Shown: positions 44,720-54,742, counted from the stretch's first letter. The stretch is 64,000 bases of DNA from Pegethrix bostrychoides GSE-TBD4-15B (GCA_019359155.1 JAHHHV010000080.1:31881-95880); one strand, 5' to 3'. A program made the numbers and translations. Notes: a model not told the origin generated them from the sequence alone.

Positions 44720-46258
44720 ATGGCTCAAAACAACATCGACAACATCAAGGATCACGTTGAGTTATTTCACCAAGACGAATATCAGGAGCTATTTGCTGGC
44801 AAAAAAGAATTTGAAGGTGGACATGATCCGGACTTAGTGGCTCAGACGGCTGAGTGGACCAAAACTTGGGAATACCGTGAGAAAAACTTTGCCCGTGAAG
44901 CGCTGACTGTTAACCCTGCCAAAGCCTGCCAGCCCTTGGGCGCAATTCTCGCCGCCGTTGGCTTTGAAGGCACTCTGCCCTTTGTTCACGGTTCTCAAGG
45001 CTGCGTCGCCTATTTCCGCTCTCACTTTACCCGCCACTTCAAAGAGCCCTTCTCAGCGGTTTCCTCCTCTATGACCGAAGATGCGGCAGTCTTCGGGGGC
45101 CAAAACAACTTGATTGACGGCTTGGCCAACAGCTACAGCCTCTATCAGCCCAAAATGATTGCGGTCTGCACTACCTGCATGGCGGAAGTGATTGGGGATG
45201 ACCTGCAAGCTTTCATCAACAACGCCAAGTCTGCCGGGTCGGTGCCGCAGGAATTTCCCGTCCCCTATGCTCACACGCCCAGCTTTGTCGGCTCCCATAT
45301 CACGGGCTACGACAACATGATCAAGGGCATCCTCACCAACCTGACCAAAGACCAGAAAGCTGAAACCACCAACGGCAAGATTAACTTTATTCCTGGCTTT
45401 GAAACCTACATTGGTAACCTGCGGGAAATTAAGCGGATTGCCTCGCTGATGGGGGCAGATTATACCCTGCTGGCAGATAACTCTGATTATTTGGATTCAC
45501 CCAATGACGGTGAATACCATATGTATCAGGGGGGAACTACCCTAGAAGATGCCGCCGACTCGATTAATGCTGAAGCAACGGTTGCCTTCCAGGCTTACTC
45601 CACCACCAAAACTCGGGAATATATTGGGAAAGAGTGGAAGCAACCCACTTCGGTGGCACGCCCGGTCGGCATTCGCGGCACGGATGAGTTTCTGATCAAG
45701 CTCTCGGCGCTCACCGGCAAGCCCATCCCCAAAGAGCTAGAAGAAGAACGGGGTCGCGCTGTAGATGCGCTCACCGACTCCCAGGCATGGCTGCACGGCA
45801 AGCGCGTAGCGCTATACGGCGATCCAGATCTGGTGATTGGCCTGGTGCAATTCCTGCTGGAAATTGGCGCAGAACCCGTTCACGTTCTGGTCACCAACAG
45901 CAACCCCGATTTTGAAACTGAGCTGCGGGCGCTGCTGGATTCCAGTCCGTTTGGGGCAGGTGCAACCATCTGGGGTGGCAAAGACCTGTGGCATCTGCGC
46001 TCGCTCCTGTTCACCGAACCCGTAGATTTGCTGATTGGTAACTCCTACGGCAAGTACCTCTGGCGCGATACTCACACGCCCTTGGTGCGGATTGGCTATC
46101 CCATTTTCGATCGCCACCATCTACACCGCTACAGTACCTACGGCTACCAGGGCGCGATCAACCTGCTCAACTGGATTGTGAACACCCTGCTGGATGAGCT
46201 TGATCGCAACACCATTGTCCCAGCGAAGACGGATATCTCCTATGACCTGATTCGTTAA
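44720..46258 (+). CDS. nifK: NifK nitrogenase MoFe protein beta chain
   Basis: 512 residues from ATG 44720 ([12 protein letters not shown]). [34 protein letters not shown] and [12 protein letters not shown] supply P-cluster ligands. It forms the alpha2beta2 tetramer with NifD. The frame extends upstream to 44600, inside nifD, but the conserved N-terminus fixes the start. Confidence 0.98.
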   Translation: MAQNNIDNIKDHVELFHQDEYQELFAGKKEFEGGHDPDLVAQTAEWTKTWEYREKNFAREALTVNPAKACQPLGAILAAVGFEGTLPFVHGSQGCVAYFRSHFTRHFKEPFSAVSSSMTEDAAVFGGQNNLIDGLANSYSLYQPKMIAVCTTCMAEVIGDDLQAFINNAKSAGSVPQEFPVPYAHTPSFVGSHITGYDNMIKGILTNLTKDQKAETTNGKINFIPGFETYIGNLREIKRIASLMGADYTLLADNSDYLDSPNDGEYHMYQGGTTLEDAADSINAEATVAFQAYSTTKTREYIGKEWKQPTSVARPVGIRGTDEFLIKLSALTGKPIPKELEEERGRAVDALTDSQAWLHGKRVALYGDPDLVIGLVQFLLEIGAEPVHVLVTNSNPDFETELRALLDSSPFGAGATIWGGKDLWHLRSLLFTEPVDLLIGNSYGKYLWRDTHTPLVRIGYPIFDRHHLHRYSTYGYQGAINLLNWIVNTLLDELDRNTIVPAKTDISYDLIR

Positions 46259-46269
46259 CCCACTTTATC

Positions 46270-46320
46270 GGGCGGGTTGCAGTTCCACAGTGTACTCCCA
46301 CTGGCTTAATAAACCCGCCC
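46270..46320 (+). terminator. terminator-like hairpin after nifK
   Basis: GGGCGGGTT (46270-46278) pairs with AACCCGCCC (46312-46320), followed at once by TTTCTT. The GC-rich stem and pyrimidine run suit partial termination after nifHDK, lowering expression of nifEN. Confidence 0.65.
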
Positions 46321-46344
46321 TTTCTTACCCCCCTTCCCCCTATC

Positions 46345-46650
46345 ATGGCTACCTTCACTCCATCCCACCCTCCCAATCCGCCCCTGCCTCAACCCGGTAT
46401 TCTCACACCGATCCGTCGCTGGATCGATGCGATTGAAGTCGGTTCACCTCGTCTTGCCCACTGGATTTGCCAGCTCATTCCCTGTAGTTGTCCCTTTGAG
46501 CACAAGTTCACTCTGTTTGGGCATTTCTTTCATACCCCGCCGCTTTGTGAACTCAATCCCTTTTACAACGAGTTTGTTGCGCTGCGGTTTCGGGCTCTGA
46601 GCTATCTCTCAGATGTTTGCGGTGAGAATGTGGACCGGTATATCTGCTAA
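46345..46650 (+). CDS. Mo-dependent nitrogenase C-terminal-domain protein
   Basis: 101 residues. PIRRWIDAIEVGSPRLAHWICQLIPCSCPFE, FFHTPPLCELNPFYNEF and LRFRALSYLSDVCG match the Mo-nitro_C family that is common in cyanobacterial nif clusters between nifK and nifE. Several cysteines suggest cluster or metal binding; the biochemical role is not established. Confidence 0.88.
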   Translation: MATFTPSHPPNPPLPQPGILTPIRRWIDAIEVGSPRLAHWICQLIPCSCPFEHKFTLFGHFFHTPPLCELNPFYNEFVALRFRALSYLSDVCGENVDRYIC

Positions 46651-46729
46651 CTCTACCGCTAACTCATCTGCCAACCGACTGGTTTAATTGAGCCGTTCGT
46701 CACCTCCAATTCACTATATCCCTCCTGCT

Positions 46730-48109
46730 ATGAAACTCACTCAAGGCAAAATCAATGAACTTCTGAGCGAGTCAGCTTGTGAACATAACCACAAGAAAGA
46801 AGGTAAAGGTAAAAACAAATCTTGCACTCAGGTCGCGCAGCCCGGAGCCGCTCAGGGAGGCTGCGCCTTTGATGGGGCGATGATTGCGCTCGTGCCCATT
46901 ACAGATGCCGCTCATCTGGTGCATGGCCCGATCGCCTGTGCTGGCAACTCTTGGGGCAGTCGGGGCAGCCTGTCTTCTGGCCCAACCCTTTACAAAATGG
47001 GGTTCACCACCGACCTGAATGAAAACGATGTGATCTTTGGCGGTGAGAAGAAGCTCTACAAGGCGATTCTAGAGGTCAAAGAGCGCTATAGCCCTGCGGC
47101 AGTCTTCGTCTACTCGACCTGCGTCACGGCACTGATTGGGGATGATCTCGATGCTGTTTGCCAGAAAGCCGCTGAAAAAACGGGAGTGCCCGTGATTCCG
47201 GTCAATTCTCCTGGCTTCATTGGCAGCAAGAACCTGGGAAATCGCGTCGGCGGGGAGAGCCTGCTGGACTATGTTGTCGGCACCCGTGAGCCAGAGATCA
47301 CCACGCCCTATGATATCAACCTGATTGGCGAATATAACATTGCCGGCGAGCTCTGGGGCGTATTGCCCCTGTTCGAGAAATTGGGGATTCGGGTCTTGGC
47401 GCAGATCACCGGCGACGGTCGCTATCAGGATATTGCCTGCTCGCATCGCGCTAAGCTGAATGTGATGATCTGCTCTAAGGCACTGATCAACATGGCCCGC
47501 CGCATGGAGGATCAGTATGGCATTCCTTATACTGAAGAATCCTTCTACGGTGTTGCCGATATGAATCGCTGTCTGCGAAACATTGCCGCTAAAATTGGAG
47601 ATGCTAATCTCCAACAGCGCGTTGAACTACTGATTGCCGAGGAAACAATCAAGTTAGATAATGCGCTGGCACCCTATCGCGCCAGATTGAAAGGTAAACG
47701 AGTCGTGCTCTATACCGGCGGGGTGAAGAGCTGGTCGATTATTTCGGCGGCCAAAGATCTGGGTATGGAAGTCTGCGCCACGAGTACTAAAAAAAGTACC
47801 GAAGAAGACAAAGCTCGGATCAAAGAACTGCTGGGTCAGGATGGGATCATGATGGAGAAAGGCAACGCTCAGGAGCTATTGCGCGTGATTGCCCAGACCA
47901 AAGCCGATATGCTAATTGCGGGCGGACGCAACCAGTATACCGCCCTGAAAGCCAGAATTCCGTTTCTCGATATCAACCAGGAACGCCACCATCCCTATGC
48001 GGGCTATGTCGGCATGGTGGAAATGGCTAGAGAGCTGGAAGAAGCCCTCTATAGCCCAGTTTGGGCACAAGTTCGCAAACCCGCCCCTTGGGATACGGAG
48101 GTAGTTTAA
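46730..48109 (+). CDS. nifE: NifE FeMo-cofactor scaffold subunit
   Basis: 459 residues from ATG 46730 ([12 protein letters not shown]). Cluster-binding cysteines in [23 protein letters not shown] and [11 protein letters not shown] parallel those in NifD. With NifN it hosts FeMo-cofactor maturation. Its last base is shared with the nifN start (TAATG). Confidence 0.97.
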   Translation: MKLTQGKINELLSESACEHNHKKEGKGKNKSCTQVAQPGAAQGGCAFDGAMIALVPITDAAHLVHGPIACAGNSWGSRGSLSSGPTLYKMGFTTDLNENDVIFGGEKKLYKAILEVKERYSPAAVFVYSTCVTALIGDDLDAVCQKAAEKTGVPVIPVNSPGFIGSKNLGNRVGGESLLDYVVGTREPEITTPYDINLIGEYNIAGELWGVLPLFEKLGIRVLAQITGDGRYQDIACSHRAKLNVMICSKALINMARRMEDQYGIPYTEESFYGVADMNRCLRNIAAKIGDANLQQRVELLIAEETIKLDNALAPYRARLKGKRVVLYTGGVKSWSIISAAKDLGMEVCATSTKKSTEEDKARIKELLGQDGIMMEKGNAQELLRVIAQTKADMLIAGGRNQYTALKARIPFLDINQERHHPYAGYVGMVEMARELEEALYSPVWAQVRKPAPWDTEVV

Positions 48110-49413
48110 TGGCCGCTATTACAACGCCCAGAAAGTCTGTTGCGGTGAATCCGCTGAAGCAAAGCCAGCCCTTAGGCGCAGCCCTAGCGTTCCTGGGCTT
48201 AAAGGGGATCATGCCCCTGTTCCATGGCTCTCAAGGCTGTACCGCCTTCGCCAAAGTGGTGCTGGTGCGCCATTTTCGAGAGGCAATTCCGCTCTCTACG
48301 ACCGCGATGACTGAAGTCAGCACGATTTTGGGCGGTGAAGAAAACGTAGAGCAAGCCATCCTGACGCTGGTTGAAAAGTCAAATCCGTCGATCATCGGGC
48401 TTTGCACAACGGGATTGACCGAGACACGCGGGGACGATATGGATGGCATTCTCCAAAATATCCGCAAGCGCCATCCCGAACTGCATGATCTGCCGATCGT
48501 GTTTGTCTCTACGCCCGATTTCAAGGGGGCTTTGCAAGACGGGTTTGCCGCGACCGTTACCAGCATTGTCAAGGAACTGCCGCGAACTGGAGAAACCCGT
48601 CCCAATCAAGTCACGCTCTTGGTCAGTCCGGCCTTTGCGCCAGGAGATGTCCAAGAAATTAAGGAAATTGTGGCGGCCTTTGGATTAACTGCAATTGCCG
48701 TGCCTGATCTGTCACTGTCGCTGGATGGCCATCTGGATCAGGCTTCCAGCAGCGTCACGAGCGGCGGCACCACGCTGGCCGAGCTGCGAGAAATTGGCAG
48801 TTCAGTCTATACCCTGGCGTTAGGTGAAAGTATGCGCAGCGCTGCTGAAGCCTTACAGAAGCAGTTTGGCATTCCCTACGAGCTGTTTCCCAGCTTGAGC
48901 AATCTGGATGCAATCGACAGCTTTTTAGAAGGGCTCGCAGACTTGAGCGGACTGCCTGTGCCGCAGAAATACCGCCGCCAGCGGGCGCAGCTCCAGGATG
49001 CGATGCTGGATACGCATTTCTTTTTTGGGCACAAGCAAGTCTCCCTGGCCATGGAACCTGATTTGCTCTGGTCAACCGTTCACTTTTTGCAAAGCATGGG
49101 GGCTGAGGTTCAGGCAGCGGTGACCACCACCAAGTCACCCCTGCTCGAAGACCTGCCTGTAGCTACGGTGACCATTGGCGACTTGGAAGATTTGGAGCAG
49201 TTGGCGGCTGGCTCTGATTTGCTGATTGGCAATTCCAATCTGGCGACCGTTTCCCGTCGCCTCCAGATACCCCTATACCGGCTGGGATTTCCGATCTTTG
49301 ACCGGCTAGGGAATGGTCAACGCTGTACGGTCGGCTATCGCGGCATGATGCAGCTGTTGTTTGACCTCGGCAACCTGTTCTTAGAACAGGAAGAAACACA
49401 AGTAAAACATTGA
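48109..49413 (+). CDS. nifN: NifN FeMo-cofactor scaffold subunit
   Basis: 434 residues from ATG 48109. NPLKQSQPLGAALAFLGLKG, HGSQGCTAFAKVVLVRHF and GLCTTGLTETRGDD are typical. NifE and NifN ends overlap by one base, favouring equal synthesis of both subunits. Confidence 0.97.
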   Translation: MAAITTPRKSVAVNPLKQSQPLGAALAFLGLKGIMPLFHGSQGCTAFAKVVLVRHFREAIPLSTTAMTEVSTILGGEENVEQAILTLVEKSNPSIIGLCTTGLTETRGDDMDGILQNIRKRHPELHDLPIVFVSTPDFKGALQDGFAATVTSIVKELPRTGETRPNQVTLLVSPAFAPGDVQEIKEIVAAFGLTAIAVPDLSLSLDGHLDQASSSVTSGGTTLAELREIGSSVYTLALGESMRSAAEALQKQFGIPYELFPSLSNLDAIDSFLEGLADLSGLPVPQKYRRQRAQLQDAMLDTHFFFGHKQVSLAMEPDLLWSTVHFLQSMGAEVQAAVTTTKSPLLEDLPVATVTIGDLEDLEQLAAGSDLLIGNSNLATVSRRLQIPLYRLGFPIFDRLGNGQRCTVGYRGMMQLLFDLGNLFLEQEETQVKH

Positions 49414-49425
49414 GGAGGAATACCA

Positions 49426-49851
49426 ATGAAAATTGCCTTCACAACGAGTGACAACGTTCATATTAATGCTCACTTTGGCTCAGCCAAGAAGATTGATATC
49501 TATGAAGTCGATCAAACTAGATATGACTTTGTAGAAACCCTGCGGTTTGACGGCAATCTCAACGAGGATGGCAACGAAGATAAGCTACTGCCCAAAATTG
49601 AGGCGCTCCATGATTGCACAATTGTCTATGTCTCTACGATTGGTGGCAGCGCGGCTGCTCGGCTGATCAAGCAAAAAATTACGCCGATCAAAGCCCAGTC
49701 CGAGCAGCAGGAAATTGCCGATGTTTTGACCAAACTGGTGCAGACTTTAAACGGCAATCCCCCTCCCTGGCTTAGAAAAGCGCTCTTGCAACGCAGTCCT
49801 GTCGATGAACTCGATCAACTTGATGATACTAAGGAAGAAGTAACGGTATGA
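49426..49851 (+). CDS. nifX: NifX cofactor carrier
   Basis: 141 residues. MKIAFTTSDNVHINAHFGSAKKI and TIVYVSTIGGSAAARLIKQ are NifX features, and NGNPPPWLRKAL is typical of the C-terminus. It binds NifB-co and a cofactor intermediate. It follows nifN by 12 bases and overlaps the next gene by four. Confidence 0.95.
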   Translation: MKIAFTTSDNVHINAHFGSAKKIDIYEVDQTRYDFVETLRFDGNLNEDGNEDKLLPKIEALHDCTIVYVSTIGGSAAARLIKQKITPIKAQSEQQEIADVLTKLVQTLNGNPPPWLRKALLQRSPVDELDQLDDTKEEVTV

Positions 49852-50345
49852 CTACCACTAACCTGCCCGCCACGACCGCAGCTCCAGCTCCAGCCCCAGC
49901 TCCAGCTCCAGCCGTAATCACCCCCTTTCTCAAAGCGATCACGCAGCAAATTCGTGCCAACGATCCCTATGGTACCTACCGCAACTGGTCGGATGAACTG
50001 CTGCTCAAGCCCTACGTGGTTAGCAAAGCCCAGAAACGTGAAATCTCAGTCGAGGGAGAGGTAGACCCGATTACGAAAGGCCGAATCCTAGCCTTCTACC
50101 GAGCGATTGCTCACCGGATTGAGGAAGAAACGGGACTCCTCTGCCAGGTTGTGATTGACCTGAGCCATGAGGGATTCGGCTGGGCGCTGGTTTTTTCTAG
50201 CCGCCTGCTAGTCGTCTCCCGCACCTTGCGCGATGCCCAACGGTTTGGGTTTGACTCCCTGGAGAAGCTGGAAATTGAAGGGGATAAACTGATCCAGACT
50301 GCAATTGGGCTGGCAAACCGGTTTCCCGAAGTTGGCAAACTCTAA
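49848..50345 (+). CDS. NifX-associated nitrogen fixation protein (DUF269)
   Basis: 165 residues. A Pro/Ala run (APAPAPAPAPAV) follows the first ten residues, encoded by repeated CCAGCT/CCAGCC units at about 49880-49915. The rest, with NWSDELLLKPYVVSKAQKRE, matches the family that usually follows nifX. Four-base overlap with nifX indicates coupling. Role unresolved. Confidence 0.9.
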   Translation: MTTTNLPATTAAPAPAPAPAPAVITPFLKAITQQIRANDPYGTYRNWSDELLLKPYVVSKAQKREISVEGEVDPITKGRILAFYRAIAHRIEEETGLLCQVVIDLSHEGFGWALVFSSRLLVVSRTLRDAQRFGFDSLEKLEIEGDKLIQTAIGLANRFPEVGKL

Positions 50346-50358
50346 AATCGGAGGTTCT

Positions 50359-50580
50359 ATGGCTCAGTCGACCGAAATTATCAGCGCTGAAGCTCTCAAA
50401 ACTCAAATCAAGCGCCTTAACAGCAAGGCTGGCCAAATGAAGATGGATCTGCATGATCTCGCTGAAGGCTTGCCTACCGACTACGAACGCCTGACGGCTG
50501 CTGCCAGCGAGACTTATCAGATCTATTGGCAGCTCGATCAGCTCAAAACCCAGCTAAAGCAATTGGAGCAGAAATTATGA
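50359..50580 (+). CDS. CCE_0567-type small nif protein
   Basis: 73 residues from ATG 50359, preceded by GGAGG. KRLNSKAGQMKMDLHDLAEGLP is the family signature and the whole is helical, including a coiled-coil-like end (QLKTQLKQLEQKL). Members can bind metal through a helical bundle. Stop overlaps the nifW start by four bases. Confidence 0.88.
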   Translation: MAQSTEIISAEALKTQIKRLNSKAGQMKMDLHDLAEGLPTDYERLTAAASETYQIYWQLDQLKTQLKQLEQKL

Positions 50581-50894
50581 GTGGAACCTTGGCTGAATTT
50601 AGCCAGCTCGTGAATGCAGAAGAATATTTGGAATTCTTTCAACTTCCCTATGATCCACAGTTTGTCAATGTGAATCGGCTACATATCCTGAAAAAGTTCT
50701 CTGCCTTCATCAAAACCATTGATTCTGAAGCCCCGAACTTGAGTGAATCAGAGAAGCTTGAACGATATCAATCAGCCCTACAGCAGGCATACGACACTTT
50801 TGTGACCTCGTCGCCGTTAGACGAAAAGCTGTTCAAAGTGTTCAATGACAAACCTCAGAATGTCGTGATGCTGTCAGAGATTGGCGCTGAGTGA
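50577..50894 (+). CDS. nifW: NifW nitrogenase-protective protein
   Basis: 105 residues from ATG 50577. SAEEYLEFF-type segment (NAEEYLEFFQLPYDPQFVNV) and ILKKFSAFIKT match NifW, which helps MoFe-protein maturation or oxygen protection. Overlaps the preceding gene (ATGA). Confidence 0.94.
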   Translation: MSGTLAEFSQLVNAEEYLEFFQLPYDPQFVNVNRLHILKKFSAFIKTIDSEAPNLSESEKLERYQSALQQAYDTFVTSSPLDEKLFKVFNDKPQNVVMLSEIGAE

Positions 50895-50974
50895 TCCTGC
50901 CAGCTGGATGTCTGACTGAATATCTGACTGGATATCTGGCTGGATGATTTAAATTTGCTGGAGGAGAGCAGAAC

Positions 50975-51772
50975 ATGCAGAGACTGACCCCGACTGAACT
51001 AGAGCGCTATCGTCGCCAGATCATGCTGCCTGGATTTGGGGAAGAGGCGCAACAGCGGTTAAAAGACTCAACGGTACTCGTCACCGGAGTCGGCGGATTG
51101 GGGGCGACAGCGGCACTCTATCTGGCCGTAGCCGGGGTCGGGCGGCTGATCTTGCTGCGCGGGGGCGAGCTGCGGCTAGATGACATGAACCGTCAGATCC
51201 TGATGACGGATGATTGGGTAGGTAAACCCCGTGTGTTTAAGGCTAAAGCAACGCTAGAGGCGATCAATCCAGATGTGGAAATTGACGCGATCTGTGAGTA
51301 TGTCACGCCAGATAACGTAGATGCTCTGGTGCAATCAGCAGATATTATCTTGGACTGTGCCCATAACTTTACCGAGCGGGATTTGCTGAATGCTGCCTGC
51401 GTGCGCTGGGGGAAACCGATGGTGGAAGCTGCCATGAACGACATGGAAGCCTATCTCACCACGATTGTACCGGGACTCACGCCCTGCCTCTCCTGCATCT
51501 TTCCTGAAAAACCAGACTGGGACAAGCGCGGCTTTGGTGTCTTGGGAGCCGTTTCTGGGACGCTGGCCTGTCTGACGGCTCTAGAAGCGATCAAGCTGAT
51601 CACCGGTTTGGGGACGCCGCTCTTGTCACAACTGCTGACGATGGATCTGAGCCGAGCCGAGTTTTCCAAACGTCGCCCTTACCATGATCCCAATTGCCCC
51701 GTCTGCGGCGACAAAAGCCGACGGTTAACAGGTGTGAACCCCCAGGAGGAACCATGCTGGTCTCACTCCTAG
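50975..51772 (+). CDS. hesA: HesA, ThiF/MoeB-family adenylyltransferase
   Basis: 265 residues. GVGGLGATAALYLAVAGVG binds ATP, LDDMNRQILMTDDWVG and a CxxC pair near the end (CPVCGDKS) are family traits. In nif clusters it is linked to cluster or molybdenum cofactor handling; exact role unclear. The end overlaps the next small gene. Confidence 0.93.
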   Translation: MQRLTPTELERYRRQIMLPGFGEEAQQRLKDSTVLVTGVGGLGATAALYLAVAGVGRLILLRGGELRLDDMNRQILMTDDWVGKPRVFKAKATLEAINPDVEIDAICEYVTPDNVDALVQSADIILDCAHNFTERDLLNAACVRWGKPMVEAAMNDMEAYLTTIVPGLTPCLSCIFPEKPDWDKRGFGVLGAVSGTLACLTALEAIKLITGLGTPLLSQLLTMDLSRAEFSKRRPYHDPNCPVCGDKSRRLTGVNPQEEPCWSHS

Positions 51773-52020
51773 CGCTGGTGATTGCAATCTCTGCTCTTTA
51801 CGTTAGCCGCCAGTTGACCGATGAAATCATGAGCTTGGTGAGCAAGCTGATTGGCTTATTGGGCTTGCTCTTAAGCCTAGTATGTTCTCCCTGGTTGATT
51901 AAACTGTTTATCCTAGTGACCATTGTGGCTCCAGACTGTGCTAGACAGAATGATTTGCAGCAGAGTCGCTGTTCCCCAGTCTGTATTACCCGCCTCAGTT
52001 GTCCTTATTCCTCGGCTTAA
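51754..52020 (+). CDS. small membrane protein between hesA and hesB
   Basis: 88 residues from ATG 51754 (AGGAGGAACC upstream). Residues 1-16 and 28-56 are hydrophobic helices (LLGLLLSLVCSPWLIKLFIL). The C-terminal tail has three cysteines in RCSPVCITRLSC. It overlaps hesA by 19 bases. A membrane anchor for an Fe-S or electron-transfer step is possible; no family recognised. Confidence 0.68.
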   Translation: MLVSLLALVIAISALYVSRQLTDEIMSLVSKLIGLLGLLLSLVCSPWLIKLFILVTIVAPDCARQNDLQQSRCSPVCITRLSCPYSSA

Positions 52021-52093
52021 TTTGACCTGTTCCTGTTCCTGCCCCTATCCCTATCCTTACGCTTAGTAACTTATCAATTTCTGGAGGAAACCA

Positions 52094-52459
52094 ATGACCG
52101 TTACCCTAACTGAAAAAGCAGAATTTCGTTTACGCGCCTTCTTGCAAGGTAGTGCTGATCCTTCTGCCGAAAAAGGCATCCGGGTTGGTGTGAGTGATGG
52201 CGGCTGTAATGGCTATGAATATAAGATTGATATTGCAAATGCTCCCCGCCCGGATGATTTGATCGAATATCAGGGTAGAGTCCGGCTTTACATCGATCCG
52301 AAAAGCGCTCCCCTGCTACAAGGTGTCCAGATTGATTTTCTGGAAGGGCTGATGGAAAGCGGCTTTAAGTTCAGCAATCCCAATGCCACCGATACCTGCG
52401 GCTGTGGCAAATCTTTCCAAGCCGGAGACTGTACGCCTTCAGCCGTGCCGTGCAGTTGA
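52094..52459 (+). CDS. hesB: HesB/IscA-type Fe-S carrier
   Basis: 121 residues. [18 protein letters not shown] and DTCGCGKSF give the three conserved cysteines of A-type carriers. It transfers Fe-S clusters to nitrogenase proteins. A short TPSAVPCS tail adds another cysteine. GGAGG precedes ATG 52094. Confidence 0.95.
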   Translation: MTVTLTEKAEFRLRAFLQGSADPSAEKGIRVGVSDGGCNGYEYKIDIANAPRPDDLIEYQGRVRLYIDPKSAPLLQGVQIDFLEGLMESGFKFSNPNATDTCGCGKSFQAGDCTPSAVPCS

Positions 52460-52497
52460 GGCATGAATCGAGAATAAATGTGATTTCGGAGAAAACT

Positions 52498-52797
52498 ATG
52501 GCGACCTATCAAGTACATTTAATCAACAAAAAGCGTGAGATTGACATCACGATTCCGGTTGAAGATACGGTGACAATTCTGGAAGCAGCAGAAGATCAGG
52601 GACTGGACTTACCTTCCTCCTGCAAATCCGGCTCCTGCTCTAGCTGTGTGGGTAAAGTGGTCGAAGGCGAATTGGATCAGTCAGAACAGGTGTTTCTTGA
52701 CGAAGAGCAGATTGCCAAAGGATTCGCACTGCTTTGCGTTGCCTATCCCCGTTCGGACTGCACGATTCGCACCCATCAGGAAGCCTACCTGGTTTAG
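52498..52797 (+). CDS. fdxH: FdxH, nitrogenase-type [2Fe-2S] ferredoxin
   Basis: 99 residues from ATG 52498. CKSGSCSSC and a distal cysteine in [11 protein letters not shown] ligate the cluster. FdxH gives electrons to NifH. Conserved plant-type fold; residues near 10-15 (NKKREID) include lysines thought to contact NifH in other FdxH. Confidence 0.95.
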   Translation: MATYQVHLINKKREIDITIPVEDTVTILEAAEDQGLDLPSSCKSGSCSSCVGKVVEGELDQSEQVFLDEEQIAKGFALLCVAYPRSDCTIRTHQEAYLV

Positions 52798-52858
52798 AAT
52801 CGATTCCTCGCTCATTTCCCGCTCCTCCACTTTCTCCCTACGTTTAGAGGCCGCCTCC

Positions 52859-53113
52859 ATGCCAACAACAAAACTTTCGGTTCAGGGTTCTTCTTTGAAA
52901 TTGCTGCGTTCTGGTGAACGAGGAATCGTCACACGAATCAATGCGCTGCGAGACAGTACAGCCCAGACCTTGAGAAAAATTGGGCTGGCACCAGGGCAGA
53001 CCATTACGCTAGAGCAGCGGTTTCCCCATTTTACGATTCGAGTGGGTGGCAATTGCTACAGTTTAGATGATGCAGCTATGAATGCTATCTCTATCCGAAT
53101 TGTCGAACGTTAG
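52859..53113 (+). CDS. feoA: FeoA ferrous iron transport accessory protein
   Basis: 84 residues from ATG 52859. LKLLRSGERGIVTRI, IGLAPGQTITLEQRFPHFTI and an SH3-like pattern are FeoA traits. Normally works with FeoB, which here survives only as fragments just downstream. It may now be without partner or serve a FeoB encoded elsewhere. Confidence 0.88.
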   Translation: MPTTKLSVQGSSLKLLRSGERGIVTRINALRDSTAQTLRKIGLAPGQTITLEQRFPHFTIRVGGNCYSLDDAAMNAISIRIVER

Positions 53114-53346
53114 TGTCCAATCAATGCCGAACACCGGCAAATCAACTTTCAAACGCTCTCAGGCATCTTGGGGCAAGTGACTCAGCCATTTCTCTCACCT
53201 CTGGGCATTCCCCCTGAATTAGCAGTCATGCTGCTGTTTGGCTTTATTGTCAAAGAGATCGTTCTGGGGGATTGGCCGTCATCTACCAACAGAGTCAAGA
53301 TATGGCCTTGATGGGAGCAATTGCCCACCAAACTGGAGAAGAATAG
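53114..53346 (+). pseudogene. feoB: feoB remnant
   Basis: No intact frame. Near 53120 one frame reads SMPNTGKSTF, the G1 GTP-binding motif of FeoB, then stops. Further on FLSPLGIPPELAVMLLFGFI and VKEIVLG fit a C-terminal FeoB membrane segment, and after a frameshift at the G-run near 53268 the other frame continues LAVIYQQSQDMALMGAIAHQ to a TAG. Most of the roughly 600-residue protein is deleted. Confidence 0.72.
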
Positions 53347-53348
53347 CA

Positions 53349-54080
53349 ATGGCTGAACAACCGATTTCTAACGAGGTGGCATTGAGGATTGCCCTGTCCT
53401 CGCGGCTCTTCCCAGAGCTGTCGATTGCTGAGTTCATTGAGGCGTTGCAGGTTTATCTGGGGGATAGATTAGACGAGGTGAGCTTGAGTCGGATTACGGT
53501 CACCAATTTGAAAACAGCCCTCGGACAAACCTATGAACTAGATGGAGAAGAGCATGGTGAAGATGCAGATGCCGCAGATATTGCGGCCTTTAAACAGGCG
53601 GTAAGAATTCTCTGGGGAGATCTAGATGAGATTGATCAGTTGCCCCAGATTCAACCTTATCAAGAGGGCGACATGGCCAATTCGGTGCGAGTCGCCGTAG
53701 CCTCTAATCATCAAGAAGCATTAGATGGACATTTTGGTTCTTGCTTGCGTTACTTGATTTATCAACTCTCTCATGAAGAGATTCGGCTGATTGATATTCG
53801 ATCGGCACTCGAAGCGGATGCATCAGAGGACAAAAATGCGTTTCGAGTTGGGTTGATTCGGGATTGTCCGGTGCTATATATTGTGGCGATTGGTGGCCCT
53901 GCCGCTGGGAAAGTGGTGCAGGCAGGAATCTACCCGATCAAAAAAGAGTCGGGTGGTGCAGCTAGAGTCATACTCAGCGAATTACAGCAGGCCTTAGCTA
54001 GTTCTCCACCGCCTTGGCTGGCGAAAATTCTCGGCGTTGCAGATGGCGATCGCGTTAAAAACTATAAGGCATTGGTGTAG
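53349..54080 (+). CDS. NafY/NifX-like FeMo-cofactor binding protein
   Basis: 243 residues from ATG 53349; the frame extends to 53238 through the feoB remnant, which is not part of the gene. Residues 1-100 form a helical domain (ALRIALSSRLFPELSIAEFI, LSRITVTNLKTALG) like the N-terminus of NafY. Residues 110-243 are NifX-like (VRVAVASNHQEALDGHFGSC, IVAIGGPAAGKVVQ, SSPPPWLAKILG). Binds FeMo-cofactor or apo-dinitrogenase. Confidence 0.88.
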   Translation: MAEQPISNEVALRIALSSRLFPELSIAEFIEALQVYLGDRLDEVSLSRITVTNLKTALGQTYELDGEEHGEDADAADIAAFKQAVRILWGDLDEIDQLPQIQPYQEGDMANSVRVAVASNHQEALDGHFGSCLRYLIYQLSHEEIRLIDIRSALEADASEDKNAFRVGLIRDCPVLYIVAIGGPAAGKVVQAGIYPIKKESGGAARVILSELQQALASSPPPWLAKILGVADGDRVKNYKALV

Positions 54081-54112
54081 AGGCAAGTAGAGATAAATAG
54101 AGATAAACAGCC

Positions 54113-54742
54113 ATGATCAGAACTCTCGGGATGAATCGATTCGACCAATGCGTCCTCAACATGGGATTGATTAACCTGTGTAATCAGACGAGCTATGTAG
54201 GGCAATCTATTCGTCAGCATTACGACCAAACAGAGGATAATGGCAGTGATCCTTGGCGCAGGCTCTACCAAATAACGCTGCATATTCCTCATCCGGAGCA
54301 GCAATACGATGGGATAACGCTAGAAGCTGGGCTAACTCAGGGCTATAACATTGAGCTAAAGGCTGCTACAGATCCTGGCTTGATCCCCTACAAAATTCCG
54401 GAGGGCGGCCAGTTTGTGGTGGTGATGAGGCAGAAAGGAGTGGGGGCTGGATTTGCAATTGCCGCCACGGGCATTTTTATCCGTCCGCTGGCTCTGCTGA
54501 GTCTGGATGTGATCGTGGATGCTACCACGCCTGAATATCAGTCGATTGTGGTTAAGCATCCGGTGATTCGCGACTACCCATCGAGTTGGGAAAACAAGCT
54601 CAACCAGTTCCTGGATCACAGCATTCCCTACGAGGCTTTACCCAATCTGGTGGGATATGTTGATCAGAGCTTGAACCCAGATTATCGTCCCCCGACTTGG
54701 GATGAAGTGCAGCGGGCGGCGAAAGGGTTTGCTGGGGTTTGA
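54113..54742 (+). CDS. hypothetical protein in nif operon
   Basis: 209 residues, unrecognised. It has a beta-rich middle, a hydrophobic stretch AGFAIAATGIFIRPLALLSL, and an acidic/proline C-terminus ending DYRPPTWDEVQRAAKGFAGV. It lies between the NafY-like gene and fdxB, so it should be expressed with nitrogenase. Confidence 0.68.
   Translation: MIRTLGMNRFDQCVLNMGLINLCNQTSYVGQSIRQHYDQTEDNGSDPWRRLYQITLHIPHPEQQYDGITLEAGLTQGYNIELKAATDPGLIPYKIPEGGQFVVVMRQKGVGAGFAIAATGIFIRPLALLSLDVIVDATTPEYQSIVVKHPVIRDYPSSWENKLNQFLDHSIPYEALPNLVGYVDQSLNPDYRPPTWDEVQRAAKGFAGV

Noticed and set aside
46288..46300. TGTACTCC in the nifK 3' hairpin
   Set aside because: One base differs from TGTACTCA and it lies in the loop of a terminator-like stem, without the other parts of the composite element.
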